From Nannocystis sp. (GTDB lineage: Bacteria; Myxococcota_A; Polyangia; Nannocystales; Nannocystaceae), in assembly GCF_016714285.1 (NCBI RefSeq), contig NZ_JADJNN010000002.1, positions 85,001 through 149,000 of the forward strand: 64,000 nucleotides of DNA. Direction: 5' to 3'. How positions within the stretch are numbered: the first letter of the stretch is position 1; every line of letters starts with the position of its first letter. Below the pieces are notes generated by a model. That model was not told where the DNA came from, made no database searches, and was given only the letters and a program-made list of their open reading frames with translations. Below, in pieces: positions 38,516 through 47,608 of the stretch. The position numbers and the translations under genes were made by a program.

Positions 38516-41500
38516 GTGTCCACACTCGAAGCGTTGTTACCTCTGTTCGAGCCGGAGACGCTCGCGCGGCTCACCAGCAAGAAGGCGTTCGCGGCCGGTA
38601 CGGAGCTGTTCGAGGCCGGTCGCGCGGTGAACGACATCGTGTTCGACGGGGGCCACCTGCGCGGCAAGGTCAAGGGCTCGCACCCGATGCCGCACCAGGT
38701 CGGCCTGAAGCTGCTGGCGGACGGCACGCTCGAGGCGAGCTGCAGCTGCCCGACGCACACGGACGGGTGGGAGAGGATCTGCCAGCACGCGGTGGCGCTG
38801 GGGCTGACGCTGCGCAAGCAGTACCAGACGGGCGCCGAGATCACGCGCACGCAGAACCCGTGGGTGCAGGACCTGGCGAGCGGCGCGGTGGCCAACCAGC
38901 AGCGCTACCAGGTCGAGCTGCGCAAGGGCCACTGGCACGTGATGGTGTTCAAGGGCGGCGGCACGCCGGTGGTCGGGCGCAAGCGCTACGAGGGCATGAG
39001 CGCGGCGGACCGACTGATCAGTCACTACCTCGATCAGGAGGTCGACGACGCCGACGACGGCGGGCACGTGATCGATGACGCCGCGTTCGCGGGCATGTTG
39101 TACTTCGGGCGCGGCAGCACGATCAGCCTCAAGGGCATCGGCAAGCTGCAGTTCGGGCCGGAGCCGCTGGTGCTGCGCATCCGCTCGGAGCCGCGGCCGG
39201 GCGACGCGAGCGTGGTGCTGCACGCGTTCCTCGAGCAGCGATCGATCGGCCGCACGATCGAGGTCAACGCCGGGCGGGTGATCGTCGGCGCGCCGACATG
39301 GTTCCTGCTGCCGGAGACGGCCGAGGTGTTCCAGGTGCCGGACACGCCGCCGTGGGTGCTCGAGCTGGTCGGCAAGCAGCCGCGCATCGTGATGGACGCG
39401 CGGGTCTCGGCGCAGCAGATGGACGCGCTGTCAGAGACGCTGCACGCGGTCGGCGTGCCGCAGCAGGACCTGTTCGCGCTGGCCTCGGACTCGCGGCCGA
39501 TCGACCGGCTGATCGCCAGCGTCGAGGCCGAGGCGAGCAAGATCAAGATCAGCCTGGCGGCCCGCTACGGCAACGTCACGCTCGCGGTGGCCGGTCACGA
39601 TCCAGAGTCACCGCGCTACTCGATCAACCTCGGCGACCAGGCGCTCACCTTCTACCGCGACCTGGCCGGCGAGGCGGCGGCGCGCAAGACCCTGACCGAG
39701 CTCGGCCTGCGCTGGAGCCCCAACGACGACGCGTTCGCGGCCGAGGGCGACGCCGCGGTGGAGTTCATGATCGTGGGTCTGCCGCTGCTGCCGGACACCT
39801 GGGAGCGGCGCGTGCCGGGCAACCTGCCGAAGATCCGCAGCAAGTCGCCGACGCCGCGGATCTCGGTGCACAACAAGGAGGCCAGCGTGCTCGACCTGAA
39901 CGCGGTGGTCGACGTCGACGGTCAGGAGGACCTGATCTCGTTCCGCGACCTGCTGCGCTGGCTGCACGAGGGTCGCCGCTGGGTGACGCTGGCCGATGGT
40001 TCGGTGGCCAAGCTCGACCCGCAGATCCTCCAGCCGATCGCCGACGCCGCCGGTGCGATCGAGTTCGACAAGGCCGGGCACGCCGAGCTCTCCACGCTCG
40101 AGCTCGGGACCCTGAGCCGCCTCCTGGGCGCCGCGCCGAGCGCGGAGGTCGCCAAGGAGGTCAAGAAGCTCATGGAGAACATGACCGGCGACAAGAGCTC
40201 GAGGGCGCCGCGCAAGGCAAAGGCGTTGACCGCCAAGCTGCGCGAGTACCAGCGCTCTGGCTTCGCGTGGTTGTGGCAGCTGCACGAGAACAGCATGACG
40301 GGGATCCTGGCCGACGACATGGGCCTGGGGAAGACGGTGCAGGCGCTCGCGCTGCTGACGAAGGCGAAGGAGGAGGAGGGCGACGCACCGTCGCTGATCG
40401 TGTGTCCGACCTCGGTGCTGTCGGTGTGGCGGCAGGAGGTCAAGAAGTGGGCGCCGAGCCTGACGGTGGCGACCTGGCACGGGGCCGACCGGGCCGAGAA
40501 CCGCCGCCTGTTGAAGAAGGCGGACATCGTGGTCACGACCTACGCGATCTTGCGGCTCGACATTGAGGAGCTGAGCAAGATCCGGTTCCGCTACGCGATC
40601 CTGGACGAGGCGCAGTACATCAAGAACTGGGCGACGACCACGGCCAAGTCGGCCAAGCAGCTGAAGTCGGACCACCGACTCGCGCTCTCGGGCACGCCGG
40701 TAGAAAACCACCTGATCGATCTGTGGGCGATCTTCGACTTCCTCGCGCCGGGCTTCCTCGGCAAGCTGTCCGACTTCCAGAAGAACTACGTGCGGCCGAT
40801 CGAGGACCACGACGTGAAGGTGCTCGAGGCGCTGCGGGCCCGCATCCGGCCCTTCGTGATGCGTCGCCGCAAGGAAGACGTGGCCCAGGAGCTGCCGCCG
40901 AAGACCGAGCAGACGCTGTTCGTGCAGTTCGGCAAGAGCCAGCTCGGGCTCTACAACCGCATCCTCAAGGCGGCCAAGGCGGAGATCCAGGGCCGGGTCG
41001 AGGAGGTCGGGCTCGAGAAGTCGCAGATGACGATCCTCGCGGCGCTGACCCGGCTGCGGCAGGTCTGCTGCGACCCGCGCCTGCTCGGCATGCCCGACGC
41101 GTCGGCCCTGCCGCCGTCGGCCAAGCTCGAGGCGTTCAAGGAGCTCATGGCCGACGCGGTCGGCTCGGGCCGCAAGGTGCTGGTGTTCTCGCAGTTCGTC
41201 GAGATGCAGAAGCTGCTCGGCGACGCGCTCACCGAGCTGAAGATCGACTTCTTGTGGCTGCACGGTGGGACCAAGAACCGCGAGGAGATGGTCGCGCAGT
41301 TCCAGCTGAAGTCCGGGCCGCCGGTGTTCCTCATCTCGCTCAAGGCCGGCGGCTCGGGGCTCACGCTGACCGAGGCGGACACCGTGGTCCACTTCGACCC
41401 GTGGTGGAACCCGGCGGTCGAGGACCAGGCCACCGACCGCGCGCACCGCATCGGCCAGGACAAGCCGGTGATGGTGTACCGCCTGGTGGTCGAGGACACG

Positions 41501-41650
41501 GTCGAGCAGAAGATGGTCGAGCTCGGGGCCCGCAAGCGCGAGATCGCCGAGTCGGCGCTCGGGCGCGACGCGATGGGCGGCAAGAAGCTGACGATGGAGG
41601 ACGTCGAGGCGCTGCTCGAGGCGCCGGCGACGGCCGCGTGGGACGCATGA
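38516..41650 (+). CDS. SWIM zinc-finger / SNF2-family helicase
   Basis: A 1044-residue RapA/SNF2-type DNA translocase. SWIM zinc finger: Cys76, Cys78, Cys89, His91 (SCSCPTHTDGWERICQHA). The middle (about 100-550) is unrecognised. Helicase core: DDMGLGKTVQALALL (about 600), DEAQYIKN (about 697), SGTPVENHLIDLWAIFDFL, and the second domain KAGGSGLTLTEADTVVHF, DRAHRIGQDKPV. All ATPase motifs look intact. SNF2 enzymes move on DNA with ATP and remodel protein-DNA complexes. Start is GTG 38516 with a CAGGAA-like site; the stop overlaps the next gene by ATGA. Confidence 0.88.
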   Translation: MSTLEALLPLFEPETLARLTSKKAFAAGTELFEAGRAVNDIVFDGGHLRGKVKGSHPMPHQVGLKLLADGTLEASCSCPTHTDGWERICQHAVALGLTLRKQYQTGAEITRTQNPWVQDLASGAVANQQRYQVELRKGHWHVMVFKGGGTPVVGRKRYEGMSAADRLISHYLDQEVDDADDGGHVIDDAAFAGMLYFGRGSTISLKGIGKLQFGPEPLVLRIRSEPRPGDASVVLHAFLEQRSIGRTIEVNAGRVIVGAPTWFLLPETAEVFQVPDTPPWVLELVGKQPRIVMDARVSAQQMDALSETLHAVGVPQQDLFALASDSRPIDRLIASVEAEASKIKISLAARYGNVTLAVAGHDPESPRYSINLGDQALTFYRDLAGEAAARKTLTELGLRWSPNDDAFAAEGDAAVEFMIVGLPLLPDTWERRVPGNLPKIRSKSPTPRISVHNKEASVLDLNAVVDVDGQEDLISFRDLLRWLHEGRRWVTLADGSVAKLDPQILQPIADAAGAIEFDKAGHAELSTLELGTLSRLLGAAPSAEVAKEVKKLMENMTGDKSSRAPRKAKALTAKLREYQRSGFAWLWQLHENSMTGILADDMGLGKTVQALALLTKAKEEEGDAPSLIVCPTSVLSVWRQEVKKWAPSLTVATWHGADRAENRRLLKKADIVVTTYAILRLDIEELSKIRFRYAILDEAQYIKNWATTTAKSAKQLKSDHRLALSGTPVENHLIDLWAIFDFLAPGFLGKLSDFQKNYVRPIEDHDVKVLEALRARIRPFVMRRRKEDVAQELPPKTEQTLFVQFGKSQLGLYNRILKAAKAEIQGRVEEVGLEKSQMTILAALTRLRQVCCDPRLLGMPDASALPPSAKLEAFKELMADAVGSGRKVLVFSQFVEMQKLLGDALTELKIDFLWLHGGTKNREEMVAQFQLKSGPPVFLISLKAGGSGLTLTEADTVVHFDPWWNPAVEDQATDRAHRIGQDKPVMVYRLVVEDTVEQKMVELGARKREIAESALGRDAMGGKKLTMEDVEALLEAPATAAWDA

Positions 41651-43170
41651 GCGACGCCGAGGTGGTGGTCATCGGCTCGGGCCCGAACGGGCTGGTGGCG
41701 GCGTGCGTGCTGGCGCGGGCGGGGCTGAAGGTGCTGGTGCTCGAGGCCAATCCCACGCGCGCGGGCGGGGCGCTGGGCTCGGAGGAGGGGACCTTGCCGG
41801 GCTTCGTGCACGACGTGGGCGCGGCGTTCTTCCCGTTCCCGCGCAAGAGCCCGGCGTTCCGCGAGCTCGGGCTGGTGGAGCGCGAGGGTCTGGTGCTGCA
41901 CAACGCGGCGATCGAGAGCTGTCACCCGGGGCCGGACGGCAGCGTCGCCTGCATCACGCGCGACGCGGATCGCTCGGCGCAGCTGTTCGGCGACCCGCGC
42001 GACGGAGCGGTGTTCGCCGGGCTCTCGCGGTGGTTCGCTGGCATCGAGGAGGACCTGCTCGGGTTCTTGCTCGGGCCGCTGCCGACGCTGCGGCCGCTGC
42101 TGCGCCTGTTGCCCTTCGACCTGTTTCGCGTCGCGCGGATCTTGCTGTCGAGCTGCGCCGGACTGTCGCGCCGGCTGTTCCGCGGCGAGGCTGCGCGGCG
42201 GGTGTTCCCGGGGCTCGGGATGCACGTCGACGTCGGCCCCGACGATCCGCTCGGCGCCGCGGTCGGCTTCATGCTCGGCATGACGGCGACCACGGCGGGC
42301 TACTGCATCCCACAGGGCGGCGCGCAGGCGATCACCGATTGCCTGATCAAGATCCTCGAGCGACATGGCGGGAGCGTGCGACTCGGCAGCCGCGTCGCGC
42401 GCGTGCTGGTCGGCAAGCAGGGCGCCGAGGGGGTCGTGCTCGCGGACGGCACCAGCATCCGCGCGACCCGGGCGGTGATGGCCGACACGGCCGCGGCCTC
42501 GCTGATGCTCGACCTCGTCGAGCGCCAGCACGTGCCGGGACGAGTGCTTCGCTTCATGTCCCGCTTCCCGCACGGGTGGGGCACCTTCAAGCTCGACTGG
42601 GCGCTGTCGGGGCCGGTGCCCTGGGCTGTCCCCGAGGCCAGGCAGGCGGCGGTCGTGCACGTCGGCGACAGCATCGAGGACCTGCGGCGCTTCACGGCCC
42701 AGGTGCGGGGCGGGGCGTTGCCGGACAACCCGTATTTGGTGGTCGGTCAGCAGAGCCTGGTCGACCCGACGCGGGCGCCGCAGGGGCACCACACGCTGTG
42801 GGCCTACTCGCGCGTGCCGGCGAACCCTGCGGGCGGCTGGGGGATGCACGCGGAGTCGTTCGCGGATCGGGTGGATGCCCGCATCGAGGGGCTCGCGCCG
42901 GGCTTTCGCGGCACTGTGCTCGCGCGCCGAATCGTCGCGCCGCCCGACCTCGAGGCGATGGACGCCAACCTCGTCGGCGGCGACCTCGGCGGCGGTTCGA
43001 ACCAGTGGAACCGGCAGCTCGTGTTTCGTCCGCTGTTCCCTTACTTCCGCCATCGCATGCCGGTGCGTCGCCTATATCTGTGCTCGAGCTACACGCACCC
43101 GGGCAGCGGCGTGCACGGCATGTGTGGCTACAACGCGGCCCGGATCGCGCTGCGCGATCTGGGTGCGTGA
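41647..43170 (+). CDS. NAD(P)/FAD-dependent oxidoreductase (phytoene desaturase-like)
   Basis: A 507-residue flavoprotein. FAD Rossmann motif VVVIGSGPNGLVAACVLARAG near residue 6, then the 'GGALGSEEGTLPGFVHDVGAAFFP' type segment of PYROXD2/crtI-like oxidoreductases (split here for length), and the C-terminal GSGVHGMCGYNAARIALRDL FAD site. Substrate unknown. It overlaps the helicase stop by ATGA, so they are coupled, an odd pair. A CTGTCCCCGAGGCCAGGC element at 42627 encodes part of VPEARQ. Confidence 0.82.
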   Translation: MSDAEVVVIGSGPNGLVAACVLARAGLKVLVLEANPTRAGGALGSEEGTLPGFVHDVGAAFFPFPRKSPAFRELGLVEREGLVLHNAAIESCHPGPDGSVACITRDADRSAQLFGDPRDGAVFAGLSRWFAGIEEDLLGFLLGPLPTLRPLLRLLPFDLFRVARILLSSCAGLSRRLFRGEAARRVFPGLGMHVDVGPDDPLGAAVGFMLGMTATTAGYCIPQGGAQAITDCLIKILERHGGSVRLGSRVARVLVGKQGAEGVVLADGTSIRATRAVMADTAAASLMLDLVERQHVPGRVLRFMSRFPHGWGTFKLDWALSGPVPWAVPEARQAAVVHVGDSIEDLRRFTAQVRGGALPDNPYLVVGQQSLVDPTRAPQGHHTLWAYSRVPANPAGGWGMHAESFADRVDARIEGLAPGFRGTVLARRIVAPPDLEAMDANLVGGDLGGGSNQWNRQLVFRPLFPYFRHRMPVRRLYLCSSYTHPGSGVHGMCGYNAARIALRDLGA

Positions 43171-43228
43171 GAGATCGTGACAGTGGGCGGCCGATCGGCC
43201 GCGGAGGTGGGCGTGGTAGCCTGCCCCC

Positions 43229-44401
43229 ATGCATGGAATGAAGTGGGTGGGTTGGACGGCATCTCTGGTGGTGAGCGCGACGCTGGCGGGCTGTGGCAGC
43301 GGTGGTGGTGGCTCGGCGACGGCGAGCGACGGCGCGAGCACCGGGGACAGCGGGACCACGCAGGGCACCCAGACCTCGCAGGCGACGACCTCGGGCGGGA
43401 ACAGCGACTCGCAGACGCCGACCACCAGTGGCAGCGTCAGCGAGAGCGTCTCTGAGACGGGCACCGCGAGCGACCCGACCAGCGCCTCGGTATCGGTGAC
43501 CGGGACCACGACGAGCGACCCGACGGCGACGGGTGACACGACCGGGAACATCACGGTGAGCGAGTCGGGCACGAGCACAGGCGGCGACACGACGACGGGC
43601 GCGAGCGACAGCAGCACCGGCGCGGTCGACAGCAGCAGCAGCGGCGCGGACGACACGACCGGGGGCGGCTGCGTGCCGACGCCGGAGATCTGCGACGACA
43701 TCGACAACGACTGCGACGACCAGATCGACAACGTCGACGTCGGCAAGGACGGCATCTGCGACTGCCTCAACATCGCGCTGATCGGCAACCAGGGCGCCAA
43801 CCCGTCGGCCGAGTTCCAGCTGTGGCTCGAGGCTCAGGGCACGCAGGTCGACCGCATCAGCACGATGCAGAACGAGCTGCTCGACAAGGCGACCCTCAAC
43901 AAGTACGACATCATCATCCTCGACTACCTGATCCGCAGCTACACGGCGGAGGAGGCGATGACGACGCAGACCTGGGTCGAGTCCGGCGGCGGGCTGATGT
44001 CGATGACCGGCTTCACCAACGCCCAGTTCTCGGCGGACCGGCCCAACTCGCTGATCAAGCCGATGGGGCTGAGCTACAACACCAGCAAGGGCTTCTTCAG
44101 CGGGCCGGTGACGCAGTTCGTGCCGCACCCGATCACGATGGGCCTGACCTCGATCTCGTTCTACGGCGGCCTCTTCATCGACATCGTCAACGACGGGGTC
44201 GGCGTCAACAAGACCATCATGACGCTGCCGCAGGGCCCGGTCGGCGTGGTCCAGGACCGCCTCGCCGGCCGCCTCTTCATCTTCGGCGACGAGTGGGTCG
44301 AGTTCGACTCCGAGTGGAAGAACATCCCGCAGATCAAGCAGTTCTGGGTGCAGGTGCTGTCGTACCTCGGGCCCAAGGAGTCGTGCCAGGTCCCGCAGTG
44401 A
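43229..44401 (+). CDS. lipoprotein with Ser/Thr stalk and metal-binding Asp/Cys motif
   Basis: A 390-residue outer-envelope lipoprotein: MHGMKWVGWTASLVVSATLAGC with lipobox LAGC (Cys 22). Stalk rich in Ser/Thr/Gly (about 25-150). Next CVPTPEICDDIDNDCDDQID, the 'putative metal-binding' motif common in myxobacterial surface proteins, then a globular domain resembling the class I glutamine-amidotransferase-like (DUF4350/ThuA-like) fold: YDIIILDYLIRSYTAEEA, WVESGGGLMSMTGF and RLFIFGDEWVEFDSEW, though I do not see catalytic residues. Role probably envelope or matrix-associated; function unknown. Confidence 0.72.
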   Translation: MHGMKWVGWTASLVVSATLAGCGSGGGGSATASDGASTGDSGTTQGTQTSQATTSGGNSDSQTPTTSGSVSESVSETGTASDPTSASVSVTGTTTSDPTATGDTTGNITVSESGTSTGGDTTTGASDSSTGAVDSSSSGADDTTGGGCVPTPEICDDIDNDCDDQIDNVDVGKDGICDCLNIALIGNQGANPSAEFQLWLEAQGTQVDRISTMQNELLDKATLNKYDIIILDYLIRSYTAEEAMTTQTWVESGGGLMSMTGFTNAQFSADRPNSLIKPMGLSYNTSKGFFSGPVTQFVPHPITMGLTSISFYGGLFIDIVNDGVGVNKTIMTLPQGPVGVVQDRLAGRLFIFGDEWVEFDSEWKNIPQIKQFWVQVLSYLGPKESCQVPQ

Positions 44402-44410
44402 GCGCGTGAG

Positions 44411-44438
44411 GCGAGGCCGCGGCGGACCGCGGCCTCGC
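44411..44438. terminator. perfect 12-bp hairpin between convergent genes
   Basis: GCGAGGCCGCGG (44411-44422) and CCGCGGCCTCGC (44427-44438) pair perfectly around the loop CGGA. It is 9 bp after the lipoprotein stop and 8 bp before the stop of the converging gene (44446), so it can end both transcripts. No T-run. Confidence 0.7.
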
Positions 44439-44445
44439 TCGCGAG

Positions 44446-46247
44446 TCAGCGACGGCGACGACGGGTGAGGCCGAGAGCGGCGAGCGCCAGCAGCCAGGCG
44501 CTGTTCGCCGGGGCGTCACTGCGGCAGCCGCAGCCCTTGTCGTCGTCGAGGGTGGAGCTGTCGCTGCCTGTGGCCGCGTCGGTGGTCGCTGTGTCGGTCG
44601 CACCGCCGGTCGGCGTGTCGCCGGAGGTCGGTGTGGGGCCTGTCGCGTCGCCAGTCCCGTTGCCAGTCGCGTCGCCAGTCGCTCCGCCGGTCGCGTCCGG
44701 TGGTCGCGTCGGGGCCGTTGTACTGGACGAGCTCGCTGCAGCTGATGTTGCCGGCGGCATCGGTGGCGCAGACGCGGGCGCTCTCGTAGGCGATGCCCGC
44801 CTCGCCGATGTCGGCGCGCCACAGGGCCTCGCCGTACCAGGTCATCGGGAACTTGGTGGGGTCACCGCCGTTGCCGCTGAGCTCGACGACGACCTCGCTG
44901 AAGTCGTGGGGCATGACAGGGGTCTTGTTGTCGTGGACGCGGGCGCGGACCACCAGCTCCTCGGGGATCTGCGAGACGTCGACGATGGAGATCCTGGGGC
45001 CGGCGGTGTCGACCGGGACCTGCGACGGCGAGGAACACGCGGTCCGCGTTCTGGGGCGCCTCGCCCTCGGAGAAGACGACGTCGATCTTGTTGTCCCCGT
45101 TGAGGTCGGCGACGGCGATGCCGAGGCTGCCCTGCGAGTCGGCGGGGGCGAAGGCGCCAGGCTGGAGGCTGAGGTGGCCGCTGCCATCGTTGAGGATCAG
45201 GCGGTCGTCGTTGCCGAACAGGCCGGCGATGACGAAGTCGGCGTCGCCGTCGGACTCGACGTCGAGGAAGGCGACCATGTTGTCGTCGCCGGCGATGTTG
45301 GCGTTGGCCGGCCACAGGTCGGCGGTGGCGTCGTCGAAGCCGCCGGCGCCGTCGCCGAGGAAGATGTGCTCGGTGTTGCCGGGACCGTCGTTGATGGTGA
45401 TCAGGTCGACGAAGTCGTCGCCGTTGAGGTCGATCGGCTCAAACTCGTAGTTGTTGGGGAACTGCGGCAGCAGGTCGCTCGCGTCGCTGAACTTGCCGGC
45501 GCCGTCGTTGTGGAACAGGAACGAGCCGTCGCAGGTCTTGCACGAGACCAGCACGTCGAGGTCGTAGTCGTTGTCGACGTCGGCGAGGTCCATCTCCCAC
45601 GACCACGAGACCTTGATCTGCGGCATGTTGCTGGCGGTCGCGTCGGTGAAGGCGCCGGTGCCGTCGCCGAGCCACAGCTGGGTGACCGCCCCCTCGCCGC
45701 CGGCGTCGCCAGGGCCCCAGTCGGCGAGGACGATGTCGAGGTCGCCGTCGCCGTCGACGTCGCCGAGCTCGAGGTCGCCGATGCCGGCGTTCTGCTGCGG
45801 GAGCTTGGCGGTGTTGTCGGTGAAGCCGCCCTTGCCGTCGCCGAGGAACAGCCAGCTCTGGTTGCCGAAGCTGTTGCCGACCACGAGGTCGACCGCGCCG
45901 TCAGCGTTGACGTCGCGGGCCTTGATCACGCGGGTCTGGCCCGGCTGCGGGAACACCTGCTGGCTGACCTCCTTGAACGGCTTGCCGGCTCCCTGGTTGA
46001 GGAACACGCGGCTCTGCTCGGGGCCCTCGGCGGAGTTGTAGCCCGCACCGTTGGCGAACAGGATGTCGACCTGGCCGTCACCGTCGATGTCGGCGAGCTC
46101 GAGCTTGTTGGACCACTCCTTGGTCGGGCCGATCGTGCCGGTGGTGGCGTCCTCCCACGGCGCCGCGGCGGCCGTGGCTGGGAGACACAGTGCCGCGAGG
46201 GCGAGCACGGGCCACGATCGACGTTTGAATTGACGACCAGCAGACAT
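44446..46247 (-). pseudogene. FG-GAP repeat protein with MYXO-CTERM tail, two frameshifts
   Basis: From ATG 46247 a signal peptide (MSAGRQFKRRSWPVLALAAL...AAA) leads to tandem FG-GAP/VCBS repeats with DxDxDG calcium sites: ADIDGDGQVDIL, RDVNADGAVDLV, GDVDGDGDLDIV, ADLNGDNKIDVV. The frame shifts near 45020-45035 (continuing VPVDTAGPRISIVDVSQIPEE), and again near 44700-44710, to end ATGGATGDATGNGTGD...KGCGCRSDAPANS, a hydrophobic helix and TRRRRR. The tail is the MYXO-CTERM pattern: a Cys pair, helix, basic end. That tail is presumably lipid-modified or processed at the surface. Two single-base changes fix the frame. Confidence 0.8.
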
Positions 46248-46295
46248 GCGCGAGCCGTACCACGACGGCGGCCCAGCTGCATCACAAGCGAGAGG

Positions 46296-47375
46296 TCACT
46301 CGAGCGTGATGCCGTTGCTCTGGCACACCGACTGGAGCTGCTTCTGCAGCGCCGCGTCGAGCTTCTTGTAGGCGGACTTGGCCTTCGCCGGGTCGCCCAT
46401 CTTGCAGGCCGAGACGCCCATCAGCTTGAGCGCGGCGACGTTCTTGTCGATCTCGTAGCTCTTGCGGGCGAGCTCGTAGGCCTGCGTCGCGTTGTTCGAC
46501 ATGCTGGCCTTGCGGGCGTCCTCGAGCAGCGCCACCGGGTCGCCCTTCGGCGCGACGGGCTTCGGTTCGACCGGCTTGGGCGGCTTGGGGACCTTCGGCG
46601 TCAGTGTCTTCTTGGTGGGCTCCTCGACCGGGGGATCGACGGCGGCGGCGCTCGGGTCCGGTGGGGTCGGCTCGGGCGGCGTCGGCTCGGGCGGCGTCGG
46701 TTCCGGCGGCGTCGGCTCCGGCACGGGATCTGGCGTGATCACCTTGGTCGGGGTCCTGGGGCCGGTGTCGTTGGCAGCGGCGGTGGTGGTGACGTCCTTC
46801 GGGGTGCCCTTCGGGGCGTCGCTGGAGCCGAGCATCTTGAACGCGAGGAAGCCGAGGCCGAGCAAGCCGACCAGGCCGAGCGCGATGATCAGGCCACGAC
46901 TGCCGCCACCCTCGCTGTCGCGGTCGCGGTCACGGCCCCGACCGTCCTGCGCCGGCGTGAACGGTGGCGTGGCGATCGCGGCGGCGTCGCCCGACAGCCG
47001 CGGCAGGTCGACGCTGGGCATCATGCGATTGGGTTCGTTGGCTGCCTGACCCGGGCGTTCGATGTTCAGCGTGGTCTGTTCGACGTTGTTGCTGAGCGCG
47101 AGGTGATAATCCCCGATCTGGACCACGTCGCCCTCGTTGAGGGTGACCGAGCCCTCGACCTGTACGCCGTTGACCTTGACGCCGTTGTAACTCTCGAGGT
47201 CTTCGATGACCCAGCCGTCGGAGCCCTGATGGAGCCGGGCGTGCTGACGAGAGACGTTCTGCTCGGTGAGCTGGATGGTGTTGCCAGGCTCCCGCCCGAT
47301 CGTGACCTCCTCTTCGCCGAGGGGCACAATCGTCGTCGCACCCTCTTCGTCCTCGATGATCAGTCGCAAGGCCAT
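46296..47375 (-). CDS. FHA-domain protein with transmembrane helix and Pro-rich/repeat C-terminus
   Basis: A 359-residue membrane protein. FHA domain (about 1-95): TIGREPGNTIQL (Arg28), NVSRQHARLH (Ser42, His45), SYNGVKVNG (Asn64), so it should bind phosphothreonine. A helix at about 161-180 (GLIIALGLVGLLGLGFLAFK) follows, then a run of PPEPT units and KP/VPKP, and a TPR-like C-terminal helix pair (about 300-359, NATQAYELARKSYEIDKN). It is cytoplasmic at the FHA end, probably a phosphorylation-dependent adaptor for kinases such as 33894. A strong promoter lies immediately upstream. Confidence 0.85.
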   Translation of the reverse strand: MALRLIIEDEEGATTIVPLGEEEVTIGREPGNTIQLTEQNVSRQHARLHQGSDGWVIEDLESYNGVKVNGVQVEGSVTLNEGDVVQIGDYHLALSNNVEQTTLNIERPGQAANEPNRMMPSVDLPRLSGDAAAIATPPFTPAQDGRGRDRDRDSEGGGSRGLIIALGLVGLLGLGFLAFKMLGSSDAPKGTPKDVTTTAAANDTGPRTPTKVITPDPVPEPTPPEPTPPEPTPPEPTPPDPSAAAVDPPVEEPTKKTLTPKVPKPPKPVEPKPVAPKGDPVALLEDARKASMSNNATQAYELARKSYEIDKNVAALKLMGVSACKMGDPAKAKSAYKKLDAALQKQLQSVCQSNGITLE

Positions 47376-47387
47376 CGCGTGAGCTTT

Positions 47388-47417
47388 AGGGTAGGAAGCG
47401 GATCGAATTGCTGTCAA
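47388..47417 (-). promoter_or_regulatory. sigma-70-type promoter of the FHA gene
   Basis: On the minus strand: -35 TTGACA (47417-47412), 18-bp spacer, -10 TACCCT (47393-47388). The ATG is only 12 bp after the -10, leaving a 5' leader of about 6 bases, so the mRNA may be nearly leaderless. The -35 is a perfect consensus. Confidence 0.6.
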
Positions 47418-47608
47418 GCCAGGAGCGTGCCACAGGTGGCGTCGCCTGGTCTCGCCGTGCATCCCGATGGCGCAGGCGGGGCCGCGTCGCGGGCCTCGGG
47501 GGCGCGCCCGCAGCCGAGCGAGACGCCCCCGGAGCGGCTGGGCGAGCGCCCGGCAGGTGGGGCTGGATCGCCACCGGAGGATCGCCCGCGGGCCACAAAA
47601 GCACAGTG

